A stretch of DNA of 64,000 nt. It comes from Streptomyces sp. NBC_00249. Its GTDB lineage: Bacteria; Actinomycetota; Actinomycetes; Streptomycetales; Streptomycetaceae. Of the stretch, positions 34,510 to 43,460 are shown piece after piece. The position numbers and the translations under genes are program-made. How positions within the stretch are numbered: the stretch's first letter is position 1; the number at the start of each line of letters is the position of its first letter. The stretch lies in assembly GCF_026342355.1 (NCBI RefSeq), contig NZ_JAPEMV010000001.1, forward strand, positions 1,178,001 through 1,242,000, written 5' to 3'. Under the pieces are notes generated by a model that saw only the letters and a list, made by a program, of their open reading frames with translations, did not search any database and had not been told where the DNA came from.

Positions 34510-35537
34510 GAGGAGGTGGTCCGGTTGCCGCCGATCGTCTCCCGGGCCGCGCGCAGGGACTCCTTGAGGGAGCCCATGGTGGCGAGGACGGCGGTCGGCT
34601 CGTAGCCGCAGTGGGCCATGCAGTTCGCGCAGCGCGGGTCCTTGCCGCGGCCGTACTTGCTCCAGTCGGTGTCCTCGATCAGTTCGCGGTACGTGGGCAC
34701 GTATCCGTCGCTCATCAGGTAGCAGGGGCGCTGCCAGCCGAAGAGCGAATAATTCGGAATGGCCCAGGCGGTGCAGGGGAAATCCGCCTTGCCTTCCAGG
34801 AAGTCGAGGAAGAGCGGGGAGTGGTTGAGCCGCCAGCGGGCCCGGTTGCCTCCGGCGAAGGCCTTCTTGAAGAGTTCGCGGGTCTGTTCGACGCCCAGGA
34901 AGTGTTCCTGGTCGGGGGCCTTTTCGTAGGCGTAGGCGGGCGAGATCATCATCTCGTCGACCTGGAGGTCGTCATTGAGGTAGTTCAGCACCTCGATGAT
35001 CGTCTGCGGGGTGTCGGTGTTGAAGAAGGTGGAGTTGGTGGTGACGCGGAATCCGCGCCTCTTCGCCTCCTTGATGGCGGCGACCGCCTCGTCGAAGACG
35101 CCTTCCTTGGCCACCGATTCGTCGTGGCGTTCGCGCAGTCCGTCGATGTGGACGGCGAAGGCGAAATACGGGGACGGGGTGAACTTCTCGATCTTCTTGC
35201 GGAGCAGCATCGCGTTCGTGCAGAGGAAGACATACTTCCGCTTGGCCACCAGCTGGCGCACGATCTCGTCGATCTGGGGGTGCATCAGGGGCTCGCCGCC
35301 CGCGATGGACACCATCGGCGCCCCGGATTCCAGGACGGCGCCGACCGCCTGGGCGACCGGCATGCGCTGCTTGAGCACGCCGGCCGGGTGCTGGATCTTC
35401 CCGCAGCCCTCGCACGCGAGGTTGCAGGCGTAGAGCGGCTCCAGTTCGACGATCAGCGGGAACTTCTCCCGCTTGCGGATCTTCTGTTCGAGAAGATAGG
35501 TCCCGACCCTGATGGACTGTCGCAACGGCATGGCCAT
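34506..35537 (-). CDS. hpnH: radical SAM adenosyl-hopene transferase HpnH
   Basis: The 343-aa protein begins at ATG 35537, 8 nt after GGAGG; a GTG 9 bp upstream overlaps the ribosome site and is rejected. The radical SAM cluster motif is CNLACEGCG (C-x3-C-x2-C). GGEPL follows, and a second Cys group lies in the C-terminus (DPRCANCMAHCGYEP). HpnH joins adenosyl radical to diploptene to give adenosylhopane. Directly downstream of hpnG, which acts next. Confidence 0.95.
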   Translation of the reverse strand: MAMPLRQSIRVGTYLLEQKIRKREKFPLIVELEPLYACNLACEGCGKIQHPAGVLKQRMPVAQAVGAVLESGAPMVSIAGGEPLMHPQIDEIVRQLVAKRKYVFLCTNAMLLRKKIEKFTPSPYFAFAVHIDGLRERHDESVAKEGVFDEAVAAIKEAKRRGFRVTTNSTFFNTDTPQTIIEVLNYLNDDLQVDEMMISPAYAYEKAPDQEHFLGVEQTRELFKKAFAGGNRARWRLNHSPLFLDFLEGKADFPCTAWAIPNYSLFGWQRPCYLMSDGYVPTYRELIEDTDWSKYGRGKDPRCANCMAHCGYEPTAVLATMGSLKESLRAARETIGGNRTTSS

Positions 35538-35542
35538 CTGGC

Positions 35543-36205
35543 TCACCTCCTGGGGAGCAGCAACGAACGGTGCCAGTCATAAAACGCGGGCAGCACGGCA
35601 CGGAGAACACGGAAGGCCGATATTCCACCGCGGACCGTGCCGATACGGACGAGCTCGTGCTCCGGAGCGTCCACGATCACCCGGACGGCCGCAACCGGAC
35701 GGGCTCCGCCCGCCGTGGCGGTCCACAAGGTGGCCGCGGACTCCATGTCGACCGCGACGGCGCCGGTGGCGCGCAGCTGGGCGCGCTCCTGGCCGCGGAC
35801 GACGTGGTCGGAGCCGGTCAGTGCGCCGATGTGCACGGTCCGGCCGGGGGCGGCGCGGGCCAGTGCCTCGGCGAGCAGGGCGGTACCGGTGCAGGTGACC
35901 GCCCCCCGGGGGTCCCGGGTCTCGTCGGCGACCACCAGGTCGCCGGGGTGCATGCCGGGGACGAGCCCGGCGCAGAATCCGGTGGCGAGGACGGCGGCCG
36001 CCTCCGCCCCGGGGCGTTCCAGGGCCCGGGTGACGGCCCGTTCGGCGGCGCGCGGGCCCATCCCGGTCCGCAGGACCGTCGCCGTACGCGGCACGGCGCC
36101 GCCGCCCGCGCTGCGCAGGGCCACCTGCTCGATGCGCAGCGCGCAGGCGATGAGCAGCGGGGCCGGCCCGGGCGCCGTAGCCGGCGGGCCGGCCGGGGCG
36201 GTCAT
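35543..36205 (-). CDS. hpnG: hopanoid phosphorylase/nucleosidase HpnG
   Basis: The 220-aa protein is a nucleoside phosphorylase-fold enzyme: LATGFCAGLVPGMHPGDLVVADE, and AVDMESAATLW with the purine-binding Met/Glu. HpnG removes adenine from adenosylhopane to give ribosylhopane. Its start shares one base with the shc stop (TGATG), and its stop lies 5 bp before hpnH. Confidence 0.93.
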   Translation of the reverse strand: MTAPAGPPATAPGPAPLLIACALRIEQVALRSAGGGAVPRTATVLRTGMGPRAAERAVTRALERPGAEAAAVLATGFCAGLVPGMHPGDLVVADETRDPRGAVTCTGTALLAEALARAAPGRTVHIGALTGSDHVVRGQERAQLRATGAVAVDMESAATLWTATAGGARPVAAVRVIVDAPEHELVRIGTVRGGISAFRVLRAVLPAFYDWHRSLLLPRR

Positions 36206-38346
36206 CAGGCCTCCTCGGCCGGAGCGGGGACGGCCGTGGCGTGCCGGCCGCCGGGGCCGAAGGGCTCCCCGTGGAGGTAGCGGCCCAGCGCGGTGAGGGG
36301 GAACACCTGCCGGTAGAGGTGGTAGTTGATGGAGAAGTCCCAGGGGAAACCGGTGCCGGTGAAGTACGGCTCGTCCCAGGTGCCGTCCGGGTTCTGCGTC
36401 CCGACCAGGTACGCGAGTCCCCGCTCGACGGCCTTGCCCTCCCGCTCCCCCGCCGACAGCAGGGCCATCAGCGCCCAGGCGGTCTGCGAGGCGGTGGAGG
36501 CGCCCTTCCCGGCCCAGGAGCGGTCCCGGTAGGAGCGCTGGTCCTCGCCCCAGCCGCCGTCCTCGTTCTGTACGGATTCCAGCCAGCGCACGGCCCGTCG
36601 GATCGCGGGGTGCGCGGGGGCGAGACCGGCGGCGGTCAGGGCGGGGACCACCGAGCCCGTCCCGTACACGTAGTTGGTGCCCCAGCGGCCGAACCAGCCG
36701 CCTTCCGGCTCCTGTTCGGCGAGGAGCCAGGCGATCCCGCGCCGGGTGCGGGGGTCGGCGGCCTTGCCCTCGACGGCGAGCATCTCCACCACGTGCGCGG
36801 TGACGTCCGCCGAGGGCGGGTCGATGACCTCGCCGAAGTCGCAGAAGGGCAGCCGGTTCGGCAGGGTGCTGGTGTTGTCGGCGTCGAAGGCGCCCCAGGC
36901 GCCGTTCCTCGACTGCATGCCGAGGTTCCAGGAGACCCCGCGCGCGATGGCGGCCTCCATCCGGGCCGGCTGCGGATGGCGGATGCGGCGCAGCGCCAGC
37001 ACCACTTCGGCGGTGTCGTCGATGTCCGGGTAATTGTCGTTGTCGAACTCGAACGCCCAGCCGCCCGGCTCCAGTCGGGGCCTCTGCACAGCCCAGTCGC
37101 CCGGGCGCCGGATCTCCTCGCCGAGCATCCAGTCGGCCGCCTTGACCAGCGCCGGGTGGTCGGGGGGCAGGCCCGCGTCGGCGAGGGCGATGGCGGCCAG
37201 GCAGGTGTCCCACACCGGGGACTGGCAGGCCTCGATCATCCGGGCCCCGTCCTCGCGCCACACGGCGAACCGGTCGAGGGACTCCAGTCCGGCGCGCATC
37301 ACCGGGTGCTGGAGGTCGTAGCCGAGCAGGTGCAGGGCGATCACGGAGTACACGGCGGGCGGCTGGATCCCGCCCCAGCAGCCGTCGTTCTCCTGCCGTT
37401 CGACGATCCACCGTCCGGCGCTCGCCATGGCGGCCTTGCGCAGCCGACGCGGGGCGATCCGCCGGTAGAGGTGCAGGGCCTTGTCCATCCGCTGGAAGGC
37501 GCCGTCCCAACTGGCCGCGTTCGCCAGGGTCCTGGCCGGGTACGGGGTGCGGGCGTCGGTGTGCAGCTCGTCCAGGGCGAAGGGGGCGGGGCGCACGGGC
37601 CGGGTGGCGGAGACCACGGTGAGCGGGACGATGGTCTGGCGGGCCCAGCAGCCGAAGTCGTAGATGTTCAGCGGCACCCAGGACGGCAGGAACACCAGCT
37701 CGGGCGGGAGTTCGGGCAGGTGGTCCCAGCTCCACCAGCCGAACAGGGCGAGCCAGATCCGGGTGAACACCCGGGCGGAGGCGATCCCCCCGTGGGCCCG
37801 GATCCAGGCCGAGGCGCGGGCCATGTGCGGGGCGTCGGGCGGGTCCCCGGCCAGGCGCAGGGCGACGTACGCCTCGATGGTGGCGGAGAGTTCGGGCGGC
37901 CCTCCGTGGAAGGTGGCCCAGGTGCCGTCGCTCTGCTGCTCGCCCCGGATGAAGAGGGCGCCGGCCTGCGTGGTGGCCTCGTCCCGGATGCCGAGGAACT
38001 GGCGCAGCAGCAGGTCCTCGGCGTCCATGGTGACGTTCGTCTGGAGGTCGCCCTTCCACCAGCCGGCGTCGTCCTGCCGGTCCAGCAGGTCACGGACGGC
38101 ACGGTCGGCGGCCTCCCGGACCTCGCGCTCCAGTTCGGGCGCGGCCTCCTCGGACCCGCTTCCCGGCGTGCGCGCGGCGGGCTCCGTCACCGGGCCGCCG
38201 GTGCGGTCCCCGGCGGCGCCCGGCGGCCCGTCGGCCCGGCCGTCCGCCCGGGTGGCGGCCCCGGCGTCGGCCAGGGCCATCACGCGCTCGTGGTCCGGAT
38301 CCGCGCCGCCGGCCATCGCACCGCCGCCGTCGGTCGTCGCTGTCAT
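36205..38346 (-). CDS. shc: squalene-hopene cyclase
   Basis: The 713-aa protein carries the DxDD catalytic acid motif in YPDIDDTAEV, and many QW repeats (QDDAGWWKGDL, QNEDGGWGE, QNPDGTWDEP, EQEPEGGWFG). It cyclises squalene to hopene at the membrane. The N-terminal 75 residues are an Ala/Gly/Asp-rich extension before the core begins at LEREVREAADRAV; a later start is possible but no better ribosome site was seen. It follows the polyprenyl synthase with a 119-bp gap, the widest gap in the operon. Confidence 0.96.
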   Translation of the reverse strand: MTATTDGGGAMAGGADPDHERVMALADAGAATRADGRADGPPGAAGDRTGGPVTEPAARTPGSGSEEAAPELEREVREAADRAVRDLLDRQDDAGWWKGDLQTNVTMDAEDLLLRQFLGIRDEATTQAGALFIRGEQQSDGTWATFHGGPPELSATIEAYVALRLAGDPPDAPHMARASAWIRAHGGIASARVFTRIWLALFGWWSWDHLPELPPELVFLPSWVPLNIYDFGCWARQTIVPLTVVSATRPVRPAPFALDELHTDARTPYPARTLANAASWDGAFQRMDKALHLYRRIAPRRLRKAAMASAGRWIVERQENDGCWGGIQPPAVYSVIALHLLGYDLQHPVMRAGLESLDRFAVWREDGARMIEACQSPVWDTCLAAIALADAGLPPDHPALVKAADWMLGEEIRRPGDWAVQRPRLEPGGWAFEFDNDNYPDIDDTAEVVLALRRIRHPQPARMEAAIARGVSWNLGMQSRNGAWGAFDADNTSTLPNRLPFCDFGEVIDPPSADVTAHVVEMLAVEGKAADPRTRRGIAWLLAEQEPEGGWFGRWGTNYVYGTGSVVPALTAAGLAPAHPAIRRAVRWLESVQNEDGGWGEDQRSYRDRSWAGKGASTASQTAWALMALLSAGEREGKAVERGLAYLVGTQNPDGTWDEPYFTGTGFPWDFSINYHLYRQVFPLTALGRYLHGEPFGPGGRHATAVPAPAEEA

Positions 38347-38465
38347 GGCTTCCCCTTAGAACAGTGTCCTCTGCTGTGCTGGGGTCTGCCGTCGGCCGGT
38401 GCGCGCTCTAGCAGGTGGCGGCGCCGGCCGGCGACTCGCGCTTCATATCCGCCGTCGGGTGGCGA

Positions 38466-39656
38466 TCACCTCTTGCGCACGACGACGAAGTCGGCGAGCG
38501 CCACGAGCTGGTCCCGTACCCGCTGCGGCATGTCGACGTCGTCGAGCGCGCGGATGGCGACCGCGTGCTGGCGGCGTGCCTCGTCGGCCGTCCACTGGCG
38601 TCCGCCGGCGGCCTCGATGAGCGCCGCGCGGGCCGCGAACTCCTCCTCGGAGAAGTTCTCGAAGTCGTTGCTCTTGGCGTCGGCGGCCAGCAGCTCGGCC
38701 AGTTCGACCGAGGCCGGGCCGCCCGCCGCGAGGGCGGCGACGACGGGCAGGGACTTCTTGCGCTGGCGCAGGTCGCTCCAGGTCTGCTTGCCGGTGGCCT
38801 CCGGGTCGCCCCAGATGCCGAGGAGGTCGTCGACGGCCTGGAAGGCGAGGCCGAGGTGGTAGCCGTACTCCTCCAGCTTGTCGGCGGTGCGGTCGTCCGC
38901 GCCGCCGAGGACGGCGCCGATGGAGACGGCGCAGGCGAGCAGGGCGCCCGTCTTGTTGCCCTCCATCTCCAGGCACTCCTCGACGCTGACGCGCTCGCGG
39001 TGCTCGTAGGAGATGTCCTGGGCCTGGCCGTCGATGAGCTTGCGGCTCGCGGTGGTCAGCCGGCGTGCCGCACGGCCCGCCTCGACGGTGCCGAGCTCCA
39101 GCAGCACCTCGTTGGCGAGGGCGAAGAGCGCGTCGCCGACGAGGATGGCCAGCGCCGGTCCGTGGACCTTCCAGACGGTGTCGCGGTGGCGGCGCTGCTC
39201 GTCGCCGTCCATGAGGTCGTCGTGCAGCAGCGAGAAGTTGTGGACGAGTTCGACGGCGACGGCGCCGGGGATGCCGACCTCGGCCGCCGCGCCCGCCGCC
39301 TCGGCGGACAGCAGCGCGAGCGCGGGGCGGACGGCCTTGCCGCCGTCGCCGTCCGCCGGGTTGCCCTGGGCGTCGATCCAGCCGAAGTGGTAGGCGGCGA
39401 CGGTGTCCATGGGGGCCGCGAGCCGGGCCACGGCCTCGCGGAGCACCGGGGTCGACATCGTGCGGCCGCGTTCGAGGAGGGCGAGGGTGTCCGCCTTCTC
39501 CGTGCCCGCCGGGACCGCGCTTCCTGAAGCCGTGCCCCCTGAAGCCGCGCCCACACTGGCAGCCGTGTTCTCGACAGCCGGGTTCCCCGGGTTCACTGGC
39601 TCTCCTCTGGTTCCTGTACGTGCTGTGCCGGTCGTGCTGGTGGTCGTGGTCGTCAT
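38466..39656 (-). CDS. polyprenyl diphosphate synthase
   Basis: The 396-aa protein has both aspartate motifs of trans-prenyltransferases: LLHDDLMDGDEQRR (first) and FQAVDDLLGIWGD (second). An N-terminal Thr/Ala-rich stretch of about 50 residues precedes the enzyme. In the hopanoid operon it should supply farnesyl diphosphate for squalene. ATG 39656 overlaps the hpnE stop (ATGA). Confidence 0.93.
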   Translation of the reverse strand: MTTTTTSTTGTARTGTRGEPVNPGNPAVENTAASVGAASGGTASGSAVPAGTEKADTLALLERGRTMSTPVLREAVARLAAPMDTVAAYHFGWIDAQGNPADGDGGKAVRPALALLSAEAAGAAAEVGIPGAVAVELVHNFSLLHDDLMDGDEQRRHRDTVWKVHGPALAILVGDALFALANEVLLELGTVEAGRAARRLTTASRKLIDGQAQDISYEHRERVSVEECLEMEGNKTGALLACAVSIGAVLGGADDRTADKLEEYGYHLGLAFQAVDDLLGIWGDPEATGKQTWSDLRQRKKSLPVVAALAAGGPASVELAELLAADAKSNDFENFSEEEFAARAALIEAAGGRQWTADEARRQHAVAIRALDDVDMPQRVRDQLVALADFVVVRKR

Positions 39657-41032
39657 ACCGCCTCCTGCAGAGGGTGTTCGCGGGGACGGCCGAGAGCGGT
39701 GAGCGCGGCCTGCGCCGCGCCGAGTCCGCTGCGGACTGCGCTCTCCATGGTCGCGGGCCAACCGGTGGCGGTCCACGCACCGGCGAGATACAGCCCCGGC
39801 GTGTCGGTCCGGTGGCCCGGGCGCAGCCGGCCGACGCCGGGGCTGGGCGCGAAGGTGGCGGTGCGTTCCCGGGTGACGAAGAAGTCCCGTACCTTGGCGC
39901 CGCGCGCGGCCGGCAGCAGCCGTTCCAGCTCGGGCAGGTACTTGGCGCGCAGGACGGACACAGGCTCGTCGATGTCGTCCTGGGCGACGGACTGGGACAG
40001 GGCCAGGTACTGGCCGCCGTCGGTGAGCCCGGAGGCGTCGGTGCGGTCGAAGACCCACTGGACGGGCGAGCCGAGGGCGGCGAAGAACGGCTGCCGCAGC
40101 ACCTTGCGGTCGTAGACGACGTGGACGTTGAGGATGGGGGCGGTGCCGATGTCGAGGAGTTTGTCGGGGTCGGGCAGCGCGCCGGCGGGCAGCAGGCCGT
40201 GCGCCTCGCGCTGCGGGACGGCGAGGACGACGGTGCCCGCGTCGAAGGCCCCGTCCTCGGTGTCGACCCGCCAGTCCCCTTCGCCGGTACGGGAGACGGC
40301 GGTGACCCGGGCGCGCAGGACGGTCGTCACGCCGGCGGCGTCGAGGGCCTTGCGGGCGAGGGTGTCGTGGAGGTCGCCGAGCGGGACCTTGGCCCAGCCG
40401 ATGTCGGCGGCGCCGTTCTCGGAGAGCAGGCCGGTCTTGAAGACCATGGCGGCCAGGCTCAGGGAGGACTGCCCGGCGGTGGCGTTGAGGGTGGCGATGC
40501 CGACGAGGTCCCACAGGGCCTCGACGGTGCGCGGGGACTGGCCGTAGCGGGCGAGCCAGGTCCCGAAGTCGAGGCCGTCGAGGGCCGGGTCCGCGGGGTC
40601 GAGGCGGCGCAGCGCGAGGGCGGCGCGCCCGACGCTCGCCCGTTCGGCGAGCGAGAGGTGCGGGTAGCGGGCGAGGGAGGCCGCGAGGTGCAGGGGCACG
40701 GGCAGGGCGCTGCGGCGCAGCCGGCCCAGGCGCGGTCCGCCGGGGTGGGCCACGTCGAGGACGGGGACGTCGAGCCGGTCCTGGAGGGGGGCGAGGTCGG
40801 CGCCGTCGACGCGGTCGAGGAACCACCGGTAGGCGGTGCAGCACCGCAGGTACACGTGCTGGCCGTTGTCGACGGTGAGCTCGCCGCGCTTGAAGGAGAA
40901 GGCGAGGCCGCCGAGCCGCGGGCGGCCTTCGAGGAGGGTCACCCGCAGTCCGGCGTCGGCGAGTTCGAGCGCGGCGGTGACTCCGGCGAGTCCGCCGCCG
41001 ACGACGACTGCGCGCTGTTCGCTGTCGCTCAT
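39653..41032 (-). CDS. hpnE: hydroxysqualene dehydroxylase HpnE
   Basis: The 459-aa FAD protein begins with AVVVGGGLAGVTAALELADAGLRVTLLE (dinucleotide fold) and ends with a second FAD contact, GLYLAGAWTATGWPATMESAVRSG. It belongs to the squalene-associated desaturase-like group. HpnE reduces hydroxysqualene to squalene, after HpnD and HpnC. Overlaps the preceding 49-codon gene by ATGA. Confidence 0.94.
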   Translation of the reverse strand: MSDSEQRAVVVGGGLAGVTAALELADAGLRVTLLEGRPRLGGLAFSFKRGELTVDNGQHVYLRCCTAYRWFLDRVDGADLAPLQDRLDVPVLDVAHPGGPRLGRLRRSALPVPLHLAASLARYPHLSLAERASVGRAALALRRLDPADPALDGLDFGTWLARYGQSPRTVEALWDLVGIATLNATAGQSSLSLAAMVFKTGLLSENGAADIGWAKVPLGDLHDTLARKALDAAGVTTVLRARVTAVSRTGEGDWRVDTEDGAFDAGTVVLAVPQREAHGLLPAGALPDPDKLLDIGTAPILNVHVVYDRKVLRQPFFAALGSPVQWVFDRTDASGLTDGGQYLALSQSVAQDDIDEPVSVLRAKYLPELERLLPAARGAKVRDFFVTRERTATFAPSPGVGRLRPGHRTDTPGLYLAGAWTATGWPATMESAVRSGLGAAQAALTALGRPREHPLQEAV

Positions 41033-41178
41033 GTGCCCTCCCCGATGGTGCGGTGGCCCTGCGGGCCGGTCGGTCGGTGCCGCTCGGGCGCGCCCGCCCC
41101 GCGGGTGGTGGCCCGCCCGGTGGGGGCGGAGCCCGCCGGAAGAGACGCGGTGACCGGCATGGTGGTTGCCAGGGCCAT
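41029..41178 (-). CDS. small conserved-position protein between hpnD and hpnE
   Basis: A 49-codon reading frame fills the space between hpnD and hpnE exactly: its ATG shares one base with the hpnD stop (TGATG) and its stop overlaps the hpnE start (ATGA). The sequence (MALATTMPVTASLPAGSAPT, then Arg/Gly-rich to GEGT) is short and low in complexity. I recall small DUF6380-type proteins annotated at this place in Streptomyces hopanoid operons, but with low certainty. It may be a real peptide or only a way to carry ribosomes from hpnD to hpnE. Confidence 0.6.
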   Translation of the reverse strand: MALATTMPVTASLPAGSAPTGRATTRGAGAPERHRPTGPQGHRTIGEGT

Positions 41179-42143
41179 CAGCCCCGCCTCCGGTTGCTCT
41201 GGCGGGAGATGGTGCGGGCGTCGAGGCCGGAGAGGCCGCGCACGGCGACGTACGCCTTCTCGTGCGGCGGCAGCGAGACGCGGCCGCGCAGCACCGCCTC
41301 CGGTTCGCGTTCGATGCGGTCCAGGAGCCGGCGGTAGATGCCGGCCATGGCGGCCACGCAGGCGCCGCTGCGCCGGTCGAGCATGGGAAGCAGCCGGTAG
41401 CCCTCGACGAACAGGGCCCGCGCGCGCCGGACTTCGTGGTGGACGAGCCCGGCGAAGTCGGAGCCGGGGGGCATCCGGTCGCTGCGGAAGCCGTCCGAGC
41501 AGCCGAACTTGGCGAGGTCCTCGGCGGGCAGGTAGGTGCGGCCGTTGCCCGCGTCCTCGCGAACGTCCCTGAGGATGTTGGTGAGTTGCAGGGCGAGGCC
41601 GAGGGTGTCGGCGTACTCGTCGGCACGCGCGGTGTCGAGGGCGCCCGTGGAGTTCACGGTGCCGAAGACGCCGAGCGAGAGCCGGCCGATGGCCCCGGCG
41701 ACGCAGCGGCAGTAGACCTTGAGGTCGTCCCAGGTCTCGTACTCCTGGCCGCGGACGTCCATCAGGACCCCGTCGATGAGTTCGTCGAGGCCGCCGAGGG
41801 GGATGGGGAAGCGGCGGGAGGCGTGCGCGAGGGCCACGGCGACGGGGTCGGTGTCGTCCTCGTCGACCTCCTCCGCCCGGATCCGGCCGAGCAGGGCGCG
41901 GGTCTCCTCCAGCCGGGCCAGTTTGGCCTCGGGCGCCAGGGTGCCGTCGCCGATGTCGTCGACGCGCCGCGAGAAGGCGTACAGCGCGGACATCGCCTGC
42001 CGCTTGTCGGTGGGCAGCAGCCGGATGCCGTACGCGAAGTTGCGCGCCTGGGTGCCGGTCACGGCCTCGCAGTAGCTGTAGGCCGCGAGGACCGGAGCGG
42101 ACGGTACGGACGCGTGTGCGGGGCCCTCCACGTTCGGGCTCAC
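41178..42143 (-). CDS. hpnD: presqualene diphosphate synthase HpnD
   Basis: The 321-aa protein has two aspartate-rich motifs of squalene/phytoene synthases: RRVDDIGDG near 60 and NILRDVREDAGNGRTYLP near 190. HpnD condenses two farnesyl diphosphates to presqualene diphosphate. ATGA overlap with hpnC upstream. Confidence 0.95.
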   Translation of the reverse strand: MSPNVEGPAHASVPSAPVLAAYSYCEAVTGTQARNFAYGIRLLPTDKRQAMSALYAFSRRVDDIGDGTLAPEAKLARLEETRALLGRIRAEEVDEDDTDPVAVALAHASRRFPIPLGGLDELIDGVLMDVRGQEYETWDDLKVYCRCVAGAIGRLSLGVFGTVNSTGALDTARADEYADTLGLALQLTNILRDVREDAGNGRTYLPAEDLAKFGCSDGFRSDRMPPGSDFAGLVHHEVRRARALFVEGYRLLPMLDRRSGACVAAMAGIYRRLLDRIEREPEAVLRGRVSLPPHEKAYVAVRGLSGLDARTISRQSNRRRG

Positions 42144-43078
42144 CCCTTTCTCGGCGCTGTGCGCAGGACGGCGGCCACCTCTCGGAGCAGACCGCTCCGG
42201 GTGGGCTTGGGGGGGCCGGGAAGTACGTCGAAGCCGGCGTCCGAGACCGCCCGCAGGGCGGCACGCCCTCCTCCCACGAAGCCCGCGAGCAACAGCCTGA
42301 GCCTGCCGTGCACGCTACCCACGAGCGGGGTGCCCTCATTCAGGAGCTCCCGCGCGCGTTCGGCCTCGAAGGCGACGAGGGCGCGTACGGACGCTCCGGC
42401 GGACGGGGCCCGCAGGTCGTTCTCGGCAACGTGGAAGCGGCGCATGTCCTGGGCCGGGAGGTAGATCCGGTCCCGGCCGAGGTCCTCGGTGACGTCCTGG
42501 AGGTGCTCGGCGATCTGCAGGGCGGTGCAGACGGCGTCGGAGCGGCGGATCCGCTCGGGGGTGCTGGTGCCGGTGAGGGAGAGCACGAGGCGGCCCACCG
42601 GGTTGGCGGAGAGCTCGCAGTAGGCGAGGAGGTCCGCGTACGTCTCGTAGCGGGCGACCTTCTGGTCCTGCCGGTTGGCCTCGATGAGCCCGAGGAAGGG
42701 TTCGGGGGTGAGGCCGTGGTCGCGTACGACGGGCTGCAGGGCGAGCAGCAGGGGGTGGCGCGGGGGGCCGTCGGTGCCGCCGAAGACCCGCGCCAGGTCG
42801 GCCTCGAAGGCGTCGAGCATGGCGAGGCGGTCGTCGGTGGCGGCCGGGTCCAGGCCCAGGAGGACCGCGTCGCGGCCGCCGGGGGCGAGGTCTCCGTCGC
42901 CGATGTCGTCGACGAGGCGGGCGTAGCCGTAGACCGCGGTCAGGCCCGCGCGCCAGGCGCGGGGCAGGAAGGCGGGGGCGACGGGGAAGTTCTCGGCGGC
43001 GGCCTTGTCGAGGGTGGCGCGCGCGTGGCGGTCGAGGGCGTCGGTAGCGCCTGGCCGGTTGCCGTGCCCGGGGGTCAC
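42140..43078 (-). CDS. hpnC: hydroxysqualene synthase HpnC
   Basis: The 312-aa protein resembles HpnD but with the motifs ARLVDDIGDGD and EHLQDVTEDLGRDRIYLP. HpnC converts presqualene diphosphate to hydroxysqualene. The start is GTG 43078, overlapping as GTGA the stop of a 24-codon leader frame. First enzyme gene of the operon. Confidence 0.95.
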   Translation of the reverse strand: MTPGHGNRPGATDALDRHARATLDKAAAENFPVAPAFLPRAWRAGLTAVYGYARLVDDIGDGDLAPGGRDAVLLGLDPAATDDRLAMLDAFEADLARVFGGTDGPPRHPLLLALQPVVRDHGLTPEPFLGLIEANRQDQKVARYETYADLLAYCELSANPVGRLVLSLTGTSTPERIRRSDAVCTALQIAEHLQDVTEDLGRDRIYLPAQDMRRFHVAENDLRAPSAGASVRALVAFEAERARELLNEGTPLVGSVHGRLRLLLAGFVGGGRAALRAVSDAGFDVLPGPPKPTRSGLLREVAAVLRTAPRKG

Positions 43079-43149
43079 CGCCCGCCGCCCGGGGCGGGGA
43101 CGGCCGTTGTGCCTGGGGGCCGGAGAATTCCCGTAGCCATTGCCGTCAC
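43075..43149 (-). promoter_or_regulatory. possible 24-codon leader peptide of the hopanoid operon
   Basis: A frame from GTG 43149, with GGGAG just before it, encodes VTAMATGILRPPGTTAVPAP and ends GGGR; its stop overlaps the hpnC GTG (GTGA). The hpnC start has no good ribosome site of its own, so translation may depend on this leader. Third-position GC is lower than in the neighbouring genes, so coding selection is uncertain. Confidence 0.4.
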
Positions 43150-43460
43150 GTCTCCCGTTCTACACTGCCGACCCAAGTCATCCTATTTCGGACACGCCGC
43201 CGGACTTTACCCGGGGGTACCCGGGGGAATCCGGCTGCGGGGAATCGTCCCCTCTTGGCGCGATTGAGAACTGGTCCAGCTTACGCTGTACAACGCCGCG
43301 ACGGCCTATCGGGTGTTCCCGGCGCCCCGGAATGTCGACCGCCGGGGCCGCCCCGCGGCCACCCGGCACAGCGGGCCCGCCGCACGCCGAGGCCCCCGCC
43401 GCGGGGAGCGGCAGGGGCCTGGGCGCGAGGGTCCGGCCGGGGCCGGACCGGCTCAGCCGG
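43150..43460. other. intergenic region, hopanoid promoter and TagH terminator
   Basis: The right part ends the ABC-transporter operon with a hairpin at 43390-43420. The left part, with relatively AT-rich stretches, must hold the hopanoid promoter. No known operator recognised. Confidence 0.5.
43390..43420 (-). terminator. hairpin after the ABC exporter operon
   Basis: 13-bp arms AGGCCCCCGCCGC and GCGGCAGGGGCCT pair with one mismatch around a 5-nt loop, 40 bp after the ATPase stop. Confidence 0.7.

Noticed and set aside
33172..34605. 477-codon open frame opposite the hopanoid aminotransferase
   Set aside because: Mirror of the high third-position GC of the real gene; no motifs.
35538..35546. 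GTG start for hpnH
   Set aside because: It lies within the GGAGGTGAG ribosome site itself; ATG 35537 has proper spacing.
36241..38862. 873-codon open frame opposite shc
   Set aside because: Antisense shadow of shc and the polyprenyl synthase gene; composition dominated by Gly/Arg/Val without domains.
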